Of a stretch of 64,000 nt of DNA, positions 48,801 through 57,891 are shown piece after piece. The notes beneath the pieces are model-generated. The model was not told the DNA's origin, searched no databases, and worked only from the letters and a program-made list of their open reading frames with translations. Origin of the DNA: Erigeron canadensis (taxonomy: Eukaryota; Streptophyta; Magnoliopsida; Asterales; Asteraceae); the NCBI RefSeq assembly GCF_010389155.1, contig NC_057765.1:4278001-4342000 (forward strand), written 5' to 3'. Position numbers and translations under genes: made by a program. Within the stretch, counting starts at the first letter, position 1; every line of letters starts with the position of its first letter.

Positions 48801-51800
48801 TGGACGTTTGTAGCTCGTTCTAAACTAGTTATGATAAGGCAAAGGTAAGATTTCGTAGTTCACTTACTCGACTAAGAATTGGGCTGTAAAGTGTACATGT
48901 GTGTGCTTAGTTGTTTGATTTGTTGATTGATTGAATTGAACGTATGATTGTTTCTTGTGATATTGTTATTGGATGTGACTACATATGTGTGATTAAGGAT
49001 AGTTGTGCATACACGGAAGACGGTAATGCCTTCGAAGGGTTATAGATGTGGTGGGAGGGCCGCAGGTGACCCTATATATAAGTATCTATGACTCCTTGAA
49101 AGTAGAATAATATGAAGTGTATGTACCTTACGAATGGTTAGTGTGATGGACATTTGTGGTATGTTGAAGGACAAAGATGGACATGATAGGCATGATGACT
49201 CATAACGGGTACTCCAAGTACTTGATGATATTATTCAGGTACTTTACGTACTTGATGACATTATATGATGACATTATACGGGTACTTTACTTGATGACAT
49301 TATACGGGTACAATACGTACTTGATGACATTTGGATGACGTGAGAACATTTGTGAGATATTGATGGACAAGTTTGAAGTCACAGAACATGTTTGATACTT
49401 ATTGCCCTTTTTATTGCTTTTTCTTTTTCATTATACATGTTCTAGCTATTGTGTGGTTCATGTAATGGATACGTGTGCGACTATGTTGTGCTATGAGCCA
49501 ACCTCAATTGAAGGCTTCTGCCATGTAAGGGCTTGTTGTAAGTATATTGCTTGCTTTATATACTTGATCATGGTATGGATGACATTGGTATTAGATCCTT
49601 GTCGTTCATTTTAGTACACTTTTCAGGTAACCAAGCGAACCCAAGAACTTGACGATTGCATGCTAGAAGTTGGACTTGGACTATCATGGATCGGTGATTT
49701 ATTACCGGTGATGTAATTTGTTTAGGATGATTAGCCATCTTTTGATCTATTTTGTAAACTTTTGATGGTTGTATGTTCCTTATACTTTTGTGTATAAAGT
49801 GTTGGGTTCACGGAATCCTTTTAACTTCATATAGATTCGTTTTACGATAGTTTCATCTTGTGTAATGCTTTTCGGTGTATTTCAAGCCTAGCTTTGAGTG
49901 TTACATATAGAAAGTGTATATATGTGTGTGTGTGTGTGTAAACAAATATGTTATTTGTCCAAGTACACTTAATTATAGTAAGTGTAATGAAATTTGTTAA
50001 CTTTTTCACATTTAAAAATGTGTGAAAGAATTCATAATTAAAAATGTTAATAAATTTTACATACTACTCGTATAACTTTTACAAACTTATATATGTATTA
50101 GGGAAAAAAAATTAAAACTTTTATATGTGTAAAAATATCTGAATTGTTTACCTTTAAGTCAAATTGTAACAACTAATTTCTTCAAGATGCATTGTCACTA
50201 CTTTGGCATGGCGGGTATATTACTTTTACAATTTTATAGGTGCCAAAACTTAGTTTTACAAATCAAAGGTGAGATATGAGTACTTGTTTCTATCAAAAAA
50301 TCCTTGAAATGAAAAGGCTTATTAATAGAATAATAAAAAGAAATGTTAGTAATTAGGTCACTAATAATTCAAATAATTTGATGATATTGGAATTTAATTT
50401 CATTCTTTAGCGTGTTTGGTTACTCAAAAATGGAGAAATCTCATTCCGCAGTAATGTAAACATTATTCTATTATTTGTGGGAATCTTTATTCGTTCGGAA
50501 TGAACTTGAATTTTCAAAAATTCAAAAATATTCCTTCAAATTTCATTTTTTTCAAATTTCAATTTCATTGTTAGATTTCATTCCTTTTAAAAACATTATG
50601 TGAAGCAACGCATCCTTGGAGAATAAGAAAACAAAAATGTTGTAGCTAAGAATATAAACCAGGTATTTTATATATAGTCCAGTGGTTGGCATCTCAGCAT
50701 GTGACTTTCAGGTCACACGTTCGAGTCCCCATTTGGCATATTTGAGATATAAAGGTAGTTTTCCTATGAGAGCTTGAACTGGATATTTGAAGCAGACGAA
50801 AATTTAGGATAACTAATTGATTTTTTTGATTCTAAAAAATACCCAGAAACAATTCTTTTAAATTTCGTTGATTTTAAAAGAATACCGAAAACTAGGAATT
50901 TTCACACAACACACACAAGTGCAGGGGAAAAATGAATTTTCGATTTATGATGAACTTATCATTTTCCCATGTCTACAATGATATAAATAAGCATGCAAAA
51001 TTCGAACGGGCCTTAAATTACAAGTGGGCTGAAAGTTATAACGAAAACAAAATCCAAAAAACATTGAAAAACTACTAAAAAGGCCCGTAACTCATAGAAA
51101 ATGGCGTTTTTGAGCCCGAAGACTGACCTTTGGCGGTTTACAGCTTGATGCTCCTCTTCCCGACGGTCGTTTCGACTAGTCATACGTCAAAATCGGAGCT
51201 TTGTAGCATAAGGTATGTCCATTTTAGTGAAGGTCTCTTTTTCTTAATGTCTTGACTCTTGACCTTCTAAATACAAAAGGGCTTGGGCTTCTATACTTGG
51301 GCCTCCATCAATAACCTAAGGTTCGAGTATGAGGGACAATGTTTATCCCTATTAATTGTCATGCCTTTGGTTGAATTAGTAGGGGTTTTTCCCCAATCAA
51401 GTATTTGAAATAAGCCTATCTACTTCGAGAGAGTTTTCTAACACGGAACCGTTTACAACGTATGTTAGGCCTTTCGTTATCAAATCGCAACACGAAGTTT
51501 CAAACGAAATTTACCTAAAAAAAATGTAACTGATGACATGCTCAAACAAAGATGGGGTGATGAGCACTACACCAAGATCTCGATTTGTATTAATCATACA
51601 TCTATGAAAAAATATATCTATCTAAAACTATTTTTAAAAAAGACTCTGGTTTTTATTTTTTTGTCGTGTTCGACAGGACCGTGAAACCGGTTCGACATCC
51701 GGTCCTTTTCAAAACATTGTTAATAAGGTGGGAGGGAGTGGGAAGACACTTTATCACGTCTTTTCGGGCGGTAATACCGCCGCCAGCCGTTTACCGCATG

Positions 51801-54604
51801 AGAGAAAAACTGAATTTCGGTGTTCTTCACCGATTGAAGATAAGAGGAGAGAGAAACGCAAGGATTGGCTTGAGGGTGCAATTAAGGGGGGACCTACCCA
51901 ACGATCGTTTTCTATCTTTACTTTTTTTTTTGTATTAATTTTATTATTATATATGTATGTAAATGTGTTTGCAGGAGACAATATATACATATGATATATA
52001 CATACTAATTTTGGAAGAGACGAGCAACAGGGATTCAATTTAATATAAACTAGGGAGGGGTTAATGGTTTGGTGAATTGGTGGTCATCTACTCATCTAAG
52101 CCGTAGGTTCGGGGGAAGTGGAGGAAAAGTGGTGCGAGTGATTTGGGAAAAATGGGGAAGATTTAGGAAAATTGAAGAGGAAAGTTTTTAGGGTTAAGTC
52201 ACTGTATGAACAATGTACTTTTATTTATTTACATGGTTGCACATTGAACTAGATTATTGATATGTATCACTCATATACTTTTCAATTTTTTACATGGTTG
52301 ACCCACTGCTAACCTGATAACCTGCTATAACAGGTTAATCTTTATTTACATGGTTGCCTATTGAACTGGATGACTAATGTACTTTTCCTCATTTACATGG
52401 TTGCCATTGAACTGAATTATTAATATACATCACCCACATATTTTTCTAATTTTTGTATGGTTGACCAAATGTTGACCTGATGAGCTATAATAACAAGTTA
52501 ATCTCTATGTTTATTTTTGCAGAAACTTATTAATTTCCGCTTCTTTCATTAAATTTCAATAAAGACTTATTATATAACTATATTATAATATTATATTATA
52601 ATTGTACAAGCATATGATAGATATGTTTATATTTTTAATAATATAATTGTACTAGCAATATAAATTAGTTTATGATCTTCAACCTTGGAAGCTTCAACAA
52701 CCCAGCAATCAACTCAATCCGTTACGACCCGTACTCTAGGATTTTACTTTTCCTTTTGATCAATAATAACCCGCCTGAAAATATTTTAAGGTCCAGTATC
52801 ACCTAAATTTTTGAACTGACGACCTAGTATGACCTAGTTTATGGATGTTTGGGTCAATTTGAAACAAAAGAACATGGTTGCCGGAATTTTTACCGGAATT
52901 TTCGCCTAGAAAATTTGATGAAGATGATGAAGATAATTTCTGGAAAAATAAAAAGTAAATATAGAGTTTAACCTGTTATTGTAGGTCATTAGGTCAACAT
53001 TTGGTCAACCAACTAAAAAATAGAAAAGTATGTTGGTGATATATACTAATAATGAAGTTCAATGGACAACCATATAAATAAGGGAAAGTACATTAGTCAT
53101 CCAGTTCAATGATCAACCATGTAAATAAAGATTAACCTGTTATAGAAGGTCATCATGTCAGTAGTTAGTCAACCATGTAAAAAACTGAAAAGTGCATAGA
53201 TGATATACATCAATAATCTAGTTCAATGGGCAACCATGTAAATGAGGGAAAGTACATTGTTTATTGGTGGTAAAGTTTGAAGGAGCGGTACGTGAACACT
53301 CCCTCCCCCTAAGCTTCCTTTACTTTATAGGCCAATATCTAGCTTTGTAAGTACACGAATATGAGAAGGACAAGAGGATGATTTTCAAGTAGCTGGGGAA
53401 GGACCTAGTAATTGAGCGATAGGTACTACTATTCAAAACAAATGGATCCAAGTTAACATGTTTTAGATGCTTTAATCTTAACTAAATGGGTATTCATGTA
53501 ATAGTGATGGTGGTGGAGGAGGTGTGGTGGCTTTGAGCGACTAGTGGTGTTGGTGGCAATAGTTATTTTAAAATTAATTGATGTAAAAAGGTTGATGTAA
53601 CTATTTTTGGAGATAAAGAATATATGATCAATGTTTTTAAACCGGGCGATCCGATCGATCGGACCGCAGTTAGACCGGAAAATTTGAGATTTCCGGCTCA
53701 AAAGCCACCGGTTCAAAGGCGGTAAGTGAACCAGATTGAACCGCCCGAATCGGGTGTTCGAACCGGAATCAAACCGGTGTTTGAACCGTTTGGACCGGGT
53801 TAAAACAAGTCAACTTCTTTTTTTCCCCAAACTTTTAAAGGAAAATACTCAAAAATGAGACAAAAAAGCTTGATTGCGTTTGTCATCCACCACCACTTCG
53901 GCTCTCGTCGACGTCAACAATGATATCGGATGCAGCCTTGCAGGTACGTTGTTGATATCTTCAAAAGATAAAGCTCGTGGGAGTTTAGAAAACGATTGGA
54001 TTGGAAGGAAAACAGATAAAAGAAAGAATTATCGTCATCTTGATTATATTAGTGAGACTTGTAGATTTGTTGGTGTAACCAGGTGAGATCTGTTTTTTTA
54101 TTTGTATGTGAGACTATGAGTTAGATAAGTTTGAGATTGGAGAGTGGGAGAAAGAATATGTGAACATAAAAGGAAGTGAAATGAAAATGGAAGATAACAT
54201 GATTGATTAATTCGCTAGCTTTTGTCTGCACTCACACTTGTACACTACATGATTTCAATCCCTTATATATATATGTATATTTATTTTATTCATTATATTA
54301 TAAATATATATTTTCTTAGCACAACAATTTAAATATTAGAAAATGATAAATCCTTCTAAAACTATAAAAAGATGTTATAAAAATGATAAATAATAGAAAA
54401 TAACAAATCCTCCTAAAACTATTGGAAAATGATAAATCCTTCTAAAGATTGATATAAAAATTCTCCTAAAACTATAAGAATGTGCTATGTGGTATCCAAT
54501 AGTTTTCTTTCATAATTTTGCCCCTACTTTTTTCATATGTCTTCATTTAATAGTTAAAAGAATTTTTAAGTCATTTTTTTAGGAGAACTAATCATTTCTC
54601 ATAG

Positions 54605-54654
<50 letters not shown>

Positions 54655-56212
54655 GTAAACCCAATCTAGCTCCGGTTCAACCGATCCGACCAGTCTGACC
54701 AGTAAAATATTGCAAGAGCGGTTCAATGTCCGATCCGATTTTAAAACATTGAATATCATATAAATATGTAAAAGGGTATTTTCCATATCCAAAATTTATA
54801 ACTTCTAGCAGAAACGTAAGAAACTTTTGATAAGTAGTATAGGTAAAATAGTAATAATAATAGTATTAATATAATAATAAAAAGGGATAACTGCAGAAAA
54901 TAGAAAACACCTTTCGACCAATTCACGAAAATAGTAGTGACCTTTAAAAGTTTGTTTTTTAGAAATGAACTTTCATTTATTATTGGAAATAGCAACATTT
55001 GACACGTGGACATGGTGACGTGGACATCTTTTGATTACGTGACATTTTTTAATGACGTGGCATTCTTTATAACACAGAAAATAGAAAGGACCTTTCGAAC
55101 AATTTACGAAAATAGCAATGAACTCTAATTTATAGTCGGATTCCTTCAACACCTCGTCAGTGTTGGATGTGCAGATGGTTTTTTCTTCAACCAACTTAGA
55201 AATCGTCGACAGTTTGTTCGAGTTCGAGAACACCTCTGGACCTTCGTCATCTGGATCTATCTCATCCACAGACAAACTCTTCTTAAACGAACCAAATCCG
55301 ACCTATGAAACTCTCGTCTTACATAAACATCCCCAGGATCTCTCTATGATGAAAACAAAGATGTTTTGGCATCTAATTTTAAAGATTTTAAATCTCGAAA
55401 TAGACGAAGAAGATATAAATCAATGTCTCTTTTATGATCTTCATACACAGCTTCTCATTGCTTGAAAATGGAAGAGACTTAACAAAAATCAATAAAAAGA
55501 AACTGAAATCAGCTTCAGAATATAATGACGAGAAAAAATACCTTGCCGGAACCGAAACTGAAACAGAACCATATTATTATTTTTTTTGGGAAATGACATG
55601 ACTGATAAAAAGTTAGTAATAAATAAAGAATAATGCCACGTCATTAAAAAATGCTACGTAATCAAAAAATGTCCACATCATCATGTACACGTGTCAAATG
55701 TTGCTATTTCTAGTAATAAATGAAAGTTCATTTCTAAAAAACAAAATTTTTAAAGGTCACTGCTATTTTTATGAATTGGTCGAAAGGTGCTTTCTATTTT
55801 CTGTAGTTATCCTAATAAAAATAAATAAATAAAACTAACCTTGTTGAGGACTGATAGTTTCATCGTAGAAGGATTTTAGTTTTTTCCAAGCATCTTTTGC
55901 CGAAACACTATCGGAGACAGCACCAAGTACATTCTCACTAACCGAACCAAATATCCAACCTTTAAGAAGTCTGTCGTATCTGCGCATCATCTCTGCGTTC
56001 TGCGTTCTAGGACCGACAAACGCATCATCCACAATGCCCCCCATGTTGTGAGTCTCCATGAGACAAAGAATCTGTGTCTTCCAAAGATGATAGTTGCGGT
56101 CGCTTGAAAGCTTCACTGAAACAAAGTTAGAAACATTAGCATTTGTTGCATATAAGAAATGTAAGTCTTCTATTCGAGCTGAAGTATCAGGAGTGTTTGA
56201 AGAGCCTGCCAT
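37987..56212 (-). CDS. Gag-like/ankyrin/PGG membrane protein, copy B (full-length model)
   Basis: Exons 55840-56212, 46316-46951, 43624-43746, 43402-43548, 39330-39440, 38802-39238 and 37987-38712, total 2553 bp or 850 residues, no internal stop. Order: Copia Gag-like domain (1-124), charged linker and ankyrin repeats (about 125-340), hydrophobic segments (about 385-410 and 430-460), ankyrin region (463-609), PGG domain with four membrane spans (about 635-780), and a tail. Each junction has GT/AG ends and compatible phases, shared with copy A. Family knowledge places ITN1/ACD6-like proteins in the plasma membrane in stress and defence signalling; the Gag-like part is an addition of unknown role. 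Intron 1 is 8.9 kb and intron 4 about 4 kb, both filled with transposons, which could reduce splicing efficiency. Confidence 0.8.
38802..39238 (-). CDS. Copy B exon 6, ankyrin region
   Basis: 437 bp, acceptor AATTACAG, donor GAG|GTACAT. It encodes VPPINHIRMKRNEWKEATKV, PILEAASQNAHKVVYEIL, DKSGYDIIQLAVIHRSENVY, DSSKNNILHLVGRLAP and LQRELQWRE. Confidence 0.87.
39330..39440 (-). CDS. Copy B exon 5, hydrophobic segment
   Basis: 111 bp, acceptor TTTGCAG, donor CTAG|GTAACA. It encodes ALLLWPLILICLLLLIVCFP and then LLCVYSMLWKYAAIL, a probable membrane span. Confidence 0.78.
39802..40098 (+). pseudogene. PIF/Harbinger transposase fragment
   Basis: The plus-strand frame MRKLAYYNITDIYDEGLSF, STRTVPECLDYFCNAIMQLY, GEGYLRSSTSHDVARLN, FPDIISSNDCTHWTSRNCSH follows the conserved order of plant Harbinger/HARBI1-type nucleases (LAYG...DEYL, ECL..FC, YLRxPTxxD, FPGMLGSIDCMHWxWKNC), with the Asp of the DCxHW motif kept. 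Only this N-terminal third is present. A 22-bp direct repeat (ATCACCGATATCTATGATGA) lies at its left edge. It sits in intron 4 of copy B in antisense. Confidence 0.72.
40099..42205. other. Intron 4 of copy B, no gene seen
   Basis: AT-rich. Around 40307-40350 the sequence GGGGGGGCATAGAGCCCCC forms a short GC-rich palindrome typical of transposon ends, but its partner was not found. No coding sequence. Confidence 0.4.
42400..42434 (+). mobile_element. Helitron 3' end
   Basis: CTCGC-ATATTAC-GCGAG hairpin followed by ACAATAATCTAGT, the standard Helitron 3' terminus. The body extends leftwards (perhaps to about 42205) but the 5' end is not certain. Confidence 0.5.
42969..43247 (+). mobile_element. 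Short non-autonomous Helitron
   Basis: Begins TCTATATTATATTATAAAA, ends with hairpin CCGC-ATTAC-GCGG and GGTAACGTGCTAGT, between A and T as expected for Helitron insertion. 279 bp. A close relative lies at 57574-57891. Confidence 0.68.
43402..43548 (-). CDS. Copy B exon 4, hydrophobic segment
   Basis: 147 bp, acceptor TATTGTAG, donor TTATAG|GTAATTG. It encodes LRKIGIKMRDLLMYLIICFL, IFPIAVVMFLFGNARDRD, and three more codons than copy A. Confidence 0.8.
43624..43746 (-). CDS. Copy B exon 3
   Basis: 123 bp, acceptor TTTGCAG, donor CCCCA|GTAAGT. It encodes FAFKLIKRYPEFAYESDHV, LMALAKTFPSGLRNSEMLIY. Confidence 0.82.
43806..44040 (-). mobile_element. Helitron-like fragment in intron 2 of copy B
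   Basis: On the minus strand the segment ends CCGCATCGCGCATTC and then CTAGT (43806-43810). It matches 20137-20400 in sequence and direction. The 5' end was not found. Confidence 0.45.
44560..45660. repeat. Short elements separated by TA microsatellites
   Basis: Four (TA)n tracts (about 44573-44597, 45068-45088, 45278-45296, 45613-45651) separate segments of about 465, 175 and 310 bp. The middle segment is a clear inverted repeat (next entry). The pattern resembles MITE-like elements that insert into TA microsatellites (rice Micron elements are the known case). Confidence 0.5.
45095..45268. mobile_element. MITE bounded by TA microsatellites
   Basis: The left arm GAGTATATGGGGTTGTTATG with CAACTTGGGTGAAAAACCCC is the complement of the right arm (TTTTTCACCCAACTTAAATA, CAGCCTCATATTCTC). 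Arms of about 52 bp. A relative begins at 63975 and an incomplete one lies at about 63900-63940. Confidence 0.6.
45930..46285. mobile_element. Foldback-type element in intron 2 of copy B
   Basis: About 150-bp arms: left TATTTTGATGTATTAAAAGT and AACACATTGACGTCAAAATC, right GATTTTGACAAATTAATGTG and TTTTTAATGCATCAAAATGA. A stretch after 44930 holds one more copy of an arm. No frame. A (GT)n(GA)n tract precedes it (45868-45900). Confidence 0.55.
46316..46951 (-). CDS. Copy B exon 2, linker and first ankyrin repeats
   Basis: 636 bp. The acceptor AATAACAG precedes GTGAAGAC, open through GEDINSTKSKVLEIYP and the ATG at 46886 (MEKDMPVI). It encodes the Lys/Glu-rich linker, DGNTVLHFAVGVGGDDFME, DGSTALHIATLVGNTYAA, DKKGKKPLDKAYENMH and NAISAKQY with donor ATA|GTAAGT. 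Confidence 0.88.
48290..48580 (+). repeat. Array of GCGTCTCATACGCC-type motifs in the solo LTR
   Basis: Variants GGCGTATGAGACGG, AACGTCTCATACGCC, AGCGTCTCTTACGCTGG and GGCGTCTCATACGG are scattered over 300 bp, at the place that holds GGCGTAGCTTACGCC motifs in the related LTR (9665-9900). Confidence 0.55.
49195..49345 (+). repeat. Tandem repeat in the solo LTR
   Basis: About five units of 25-35 bp with GGGTACTTTACGTACTTGATGACATT-type sequence (key words ACGGGTAC and CTTGATGACATTAT). Confidence 0.6.
50276..51525. mobile_element. Insertion in intron 1 of copy B, contains a SINE
   Basis: The flanks (AAATCAAAGGTGA on the left, GATGACATGCTCAAACAAAG on the right) are contiguous in copy A (about 7155-7200). 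The insert of about 1.25 kb is not recognised apart from the SINE-like segment. Confidence 0.5.
50675..50835 (+). mobile_element. tRNA-derived SINE-like element
   Basis: An A-box-like TAGTCCAGTGGTTGG (50675-50689) and a B box GTTCGAGTCC (50719-50728) stand about 30 nt apart, followed by unrelated sequence and a T-rich end. The flanks do not form an acceptor stem, so this is a polymerase-III-type SINE and not a tRNA gene. Confidence 0.55.
51727..53309. mobile_element. Harbinger-like non-autonomous element
   Basis: Ends GGTGGGAGGGAGTG and CACTCCCTCCCCC, flanked by TAA on both sides (51724-51726, 53310-53312). Copy A has the empty site (CTTATAAGCTTCC, about 7398). A 3-bp TAA duplication suits PIF/Harbinger. 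A frame at 51666-51938 overlaps the end and is not a gene. Confidence 0.62.
52207..53262. mobile_element. Foldback element nested in the Harbinger-like element
   Basis: Arms of about 300 bp run inwards from AACAATGTACTTT and AAAGTACATTGTT. Each arm has about three tandem units containing ACATGGTTG and CATTGAACT (right arm: the complement). The unique core (52560-52970) has no frame. Confidence 0.6.
53629..54751. mobile_element. hAT-like non-autonomous element with CCGGTT-rich ends
   Basis: Left end CAATGTTTTTAAACCGGGCG; right end, complemented, CAATGTTTTAAAATCGGATC. Both subterminal regions are dense in CGGATCGGACC / CCGGTTCAAAC motifs. Possible 8-bp duplication TATATGAT/AATATCAT (6 of 8). 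Copy A lacks it. The inner part holds AT-rich DNA and a (TA)n tract at 54608-54651. Confidence 0.5.
54884..55812. mobile_element. Mutator-like element, same family as 14316-16204
   Basis: Ends GGGATAACTGCAGAAAATAG and CTGTAGTTATCC, arms of about 195 bp, flanked by a perfect 9-bp duplication TAATAAAAA (54875-54883, 55813-55821). Copy A has the empty site in the same intron. A second, internal copy of the arm start occurs near 55077. It contains a coding-like fragment. Confidence 0.83.
55140..55465. other. Gene-like fragment carried by the Mutator-like element
   Basis: Balanced base composition and open frames on both strands. The minus strand reads KKSLSVDEIDPDDEGPEVFS, NSNKLSTISKLVEEKTIC; the plus strand reads MVFSSTNLEIVDSLFEFENT. 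I do not recognise the source. It may be a captured exon (Pack-MULE). Confidence 0.4.
55840..56212 (-). CDS. Copy B exon 1, Copia Gag-like domain
   Basis: 373 bp from ATG at 56212 to the donor CAACAAG|GTTAGT, phase 1. It encodes MAGSSNTPDTSARIEDLHF, FVSVKLSSDRNYHLWKTQIL, CLMETHNMGGIVDDAFVG, GWIFGSVSENVLGAVSDSV, AKDAWKKLKSFYDE, the pattern of the Gag N-terminal domain of Copia elements (UBN2/DUF4219). Same length as in copy A, but without the stop. Confidence 0.82.
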
Positions 56213-56282
56213 TTGAACGGAGTGTAATTAATGTGTATATATCTCAAATAAGGTTTGAGGTATTACTGTATTAGCTAATGCG

Positions 56283-56293
56283 GTTTATATAGG
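56283..56293 (-). promoter_or_regulatory. Probable TATA box of copy B
   Basis: CCTATATAAAC about 70 bp upstream of the ATG at 56212, conserved with copy A (8455-8465). Confidence 0.5.
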
Positions 56294-56542
56294 AAACCAA
56301 TTGAGATGTCCGGGTACGTCGACACTATCTTGTGCCAAAGACACAAAGAGTAGATAAGAATTAAATTTTTACATATGAAATTTTAAGTGACATATACAAT
56401 AATCATTCAATCATTATTATGTCTATATAATAGAAAAAATTCGTATAGCGGTAAGATTTACTCATGCGGCAAATGGAATCAAAGTACTCCCATCGATATA
56501 CTTTTGTTTAGTTTTATTTAAAGTATATAAGAAATCGGTCAT

Positions 56543-56760
56543 CATACACAAGGAAGCCGGTTTTGCAAATAAAAATGGTGTTTAATCATACTAAAGAAAT
56601 CGGTTATCTAATTAAAAAAGGGTTTCCATATATATGAAGAAACCAGTTTACATACACAAGGAAGCCTGTTTTGCAAATAAAAATGGTGTCTAAATATACT
56701 TAAAAAATCGGTTATCTAAATAAAAAGGGTTTCTATATCCATGAAAGGAAACCAGTTTTT
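56543..56760 (+). repeat. Two-copy tandem repeat of 108 bp
   Basis: CATACACAAGGAAGCCGGTT starts at 56543 and recurs at 56651 with about 10 changes. It lies upstream of copy B. Confidence 0.7.
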
Positions 56761-57573
56761 TCTTTATAATAGAGAACCCTCTTCATAAAAACCGGTTGTA
56801 AAAGGGCTCTCTATAACCCTTCAAAACAGGTCTCCTTTACTTTTTTTTTTTTTTTAGTAATGTATCTACAAATGGCTATATTATGAAATGAAATAATATT
56901 AAAGTGTTTATTATATATAATGAACTTTCAATTCTAGCTAGGTTACGATTACAAGACGGGTATATGTGGCTACAATAGAAGTTGCAACGTCCATTATGAA
57001 AATGTCGCGTGGTTTGCATGTTTTTGATTGGTCGGGTAGATCCAATTACTAGAATTTTAAAGTTTATTATATACAATAAATACAACTGAATAGTTTATTA
57101 TAAAACATAATGCTTTGTTTATATTTGCTCACATTCTAGTGTCATTATCTCCTTAGACAAATAAAGGGGCATAGGTTTGTGACATTTTCTTTTTGAACAC
57201 TAAATTTGGTTCCTCAATTAGGATTGTTTTTTTCCTTTTTAACCTTTTGGATTTTTTTAGAACGTCGCGTTAATTTGTTATTAGTTTGAACCCTAGCGAA
57301 CATTATGTTAGCGATTGGAACTCAAAGGCACCCTTGGAGACCAGGAGTGCGATAACACGACTCACACGCGTTTGAAGAAGTGGATGTATGAGACCAAAGA
57401 GAGTCCTAGCAAGGTGACCACTTGATTTAAGACCAAATGGTCAACATTATGAACTTTTTAAATTTAGCTTGCATGCTTCATAAAAATTATTGAACTTATG
57501 TTACTTTATTTGTAACATAAAAAATATTAAACTTTTTATTCAAAATATATATTTCACGTTGCTTATATAAAAA
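56761..57573. other. Intergenic, nothing recognised
   Basis: AT-rich DNA with a poly-T tract near 56840; no frame or repeat end that I can support. Confidence 0.4.
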
Positions 57574-57891
57574 TCTATCTTACCTACTTATAAAAGTTAT
57601 AGCCCCATTTAATTTTAGAAATGTTGAAAGTTACATTAGACGATATGACAGAAATATCCCTCTTTTTTATTTTTTTTATCCACTAATTTAATTATCACCA
57701 TCAATATACCTAAAACACCTTTAATGTAATAAATTACATCACCAATCCTTAAATTTTTAAAATAACTACACTAAATATAATTATATCAATTAAATTTACA
57801 TGAACAGCTTATACTACTCGTCGTTACCATCACCCGTCGTCACCACCGCATTGTCGTTGTCACCGCCGCATTGCGCGGGCACCATGCTAGT
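57574..57891 (+). mobile_element. Short non-autonomous Helitron
   Basis: Begins TCTATCTTACCTACTTATAA, ends with hairpin CCGC-ATTGC-GCGG and GCACCATGCTAGT, between A and T. 318 bp. Related to 42969-43247. Confidence 0.68.

Larger units (their letters stand above)
47439..49905 (+). mobile_element. Solo LTR in intron 1 of copy B
   Basis: The right end GAGTGTTACA is followed by TATAG; the left end TTTAACATTT is preceded by TCTAG, a 4/5 target duplication. In copy A the same site reads CTTCTAGAAAGT without an insert (about 6589), which proves the insertion. Related to the LTR at 8848-13652. About 2.47 kb, no coding sequence. Confidence 0.75.

Noticed and set aside
50675..50745. Possible tRNA gene
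   Set aside because: A and B boxes are present but no cloverleaf or acceptor stem can be drawn; a SINE explains it better.
51666..51938. Frames of 88-94 codons around 51666-52038 on both strands
   Set aside because: They cross the border of an insertion that is absent from copy A.
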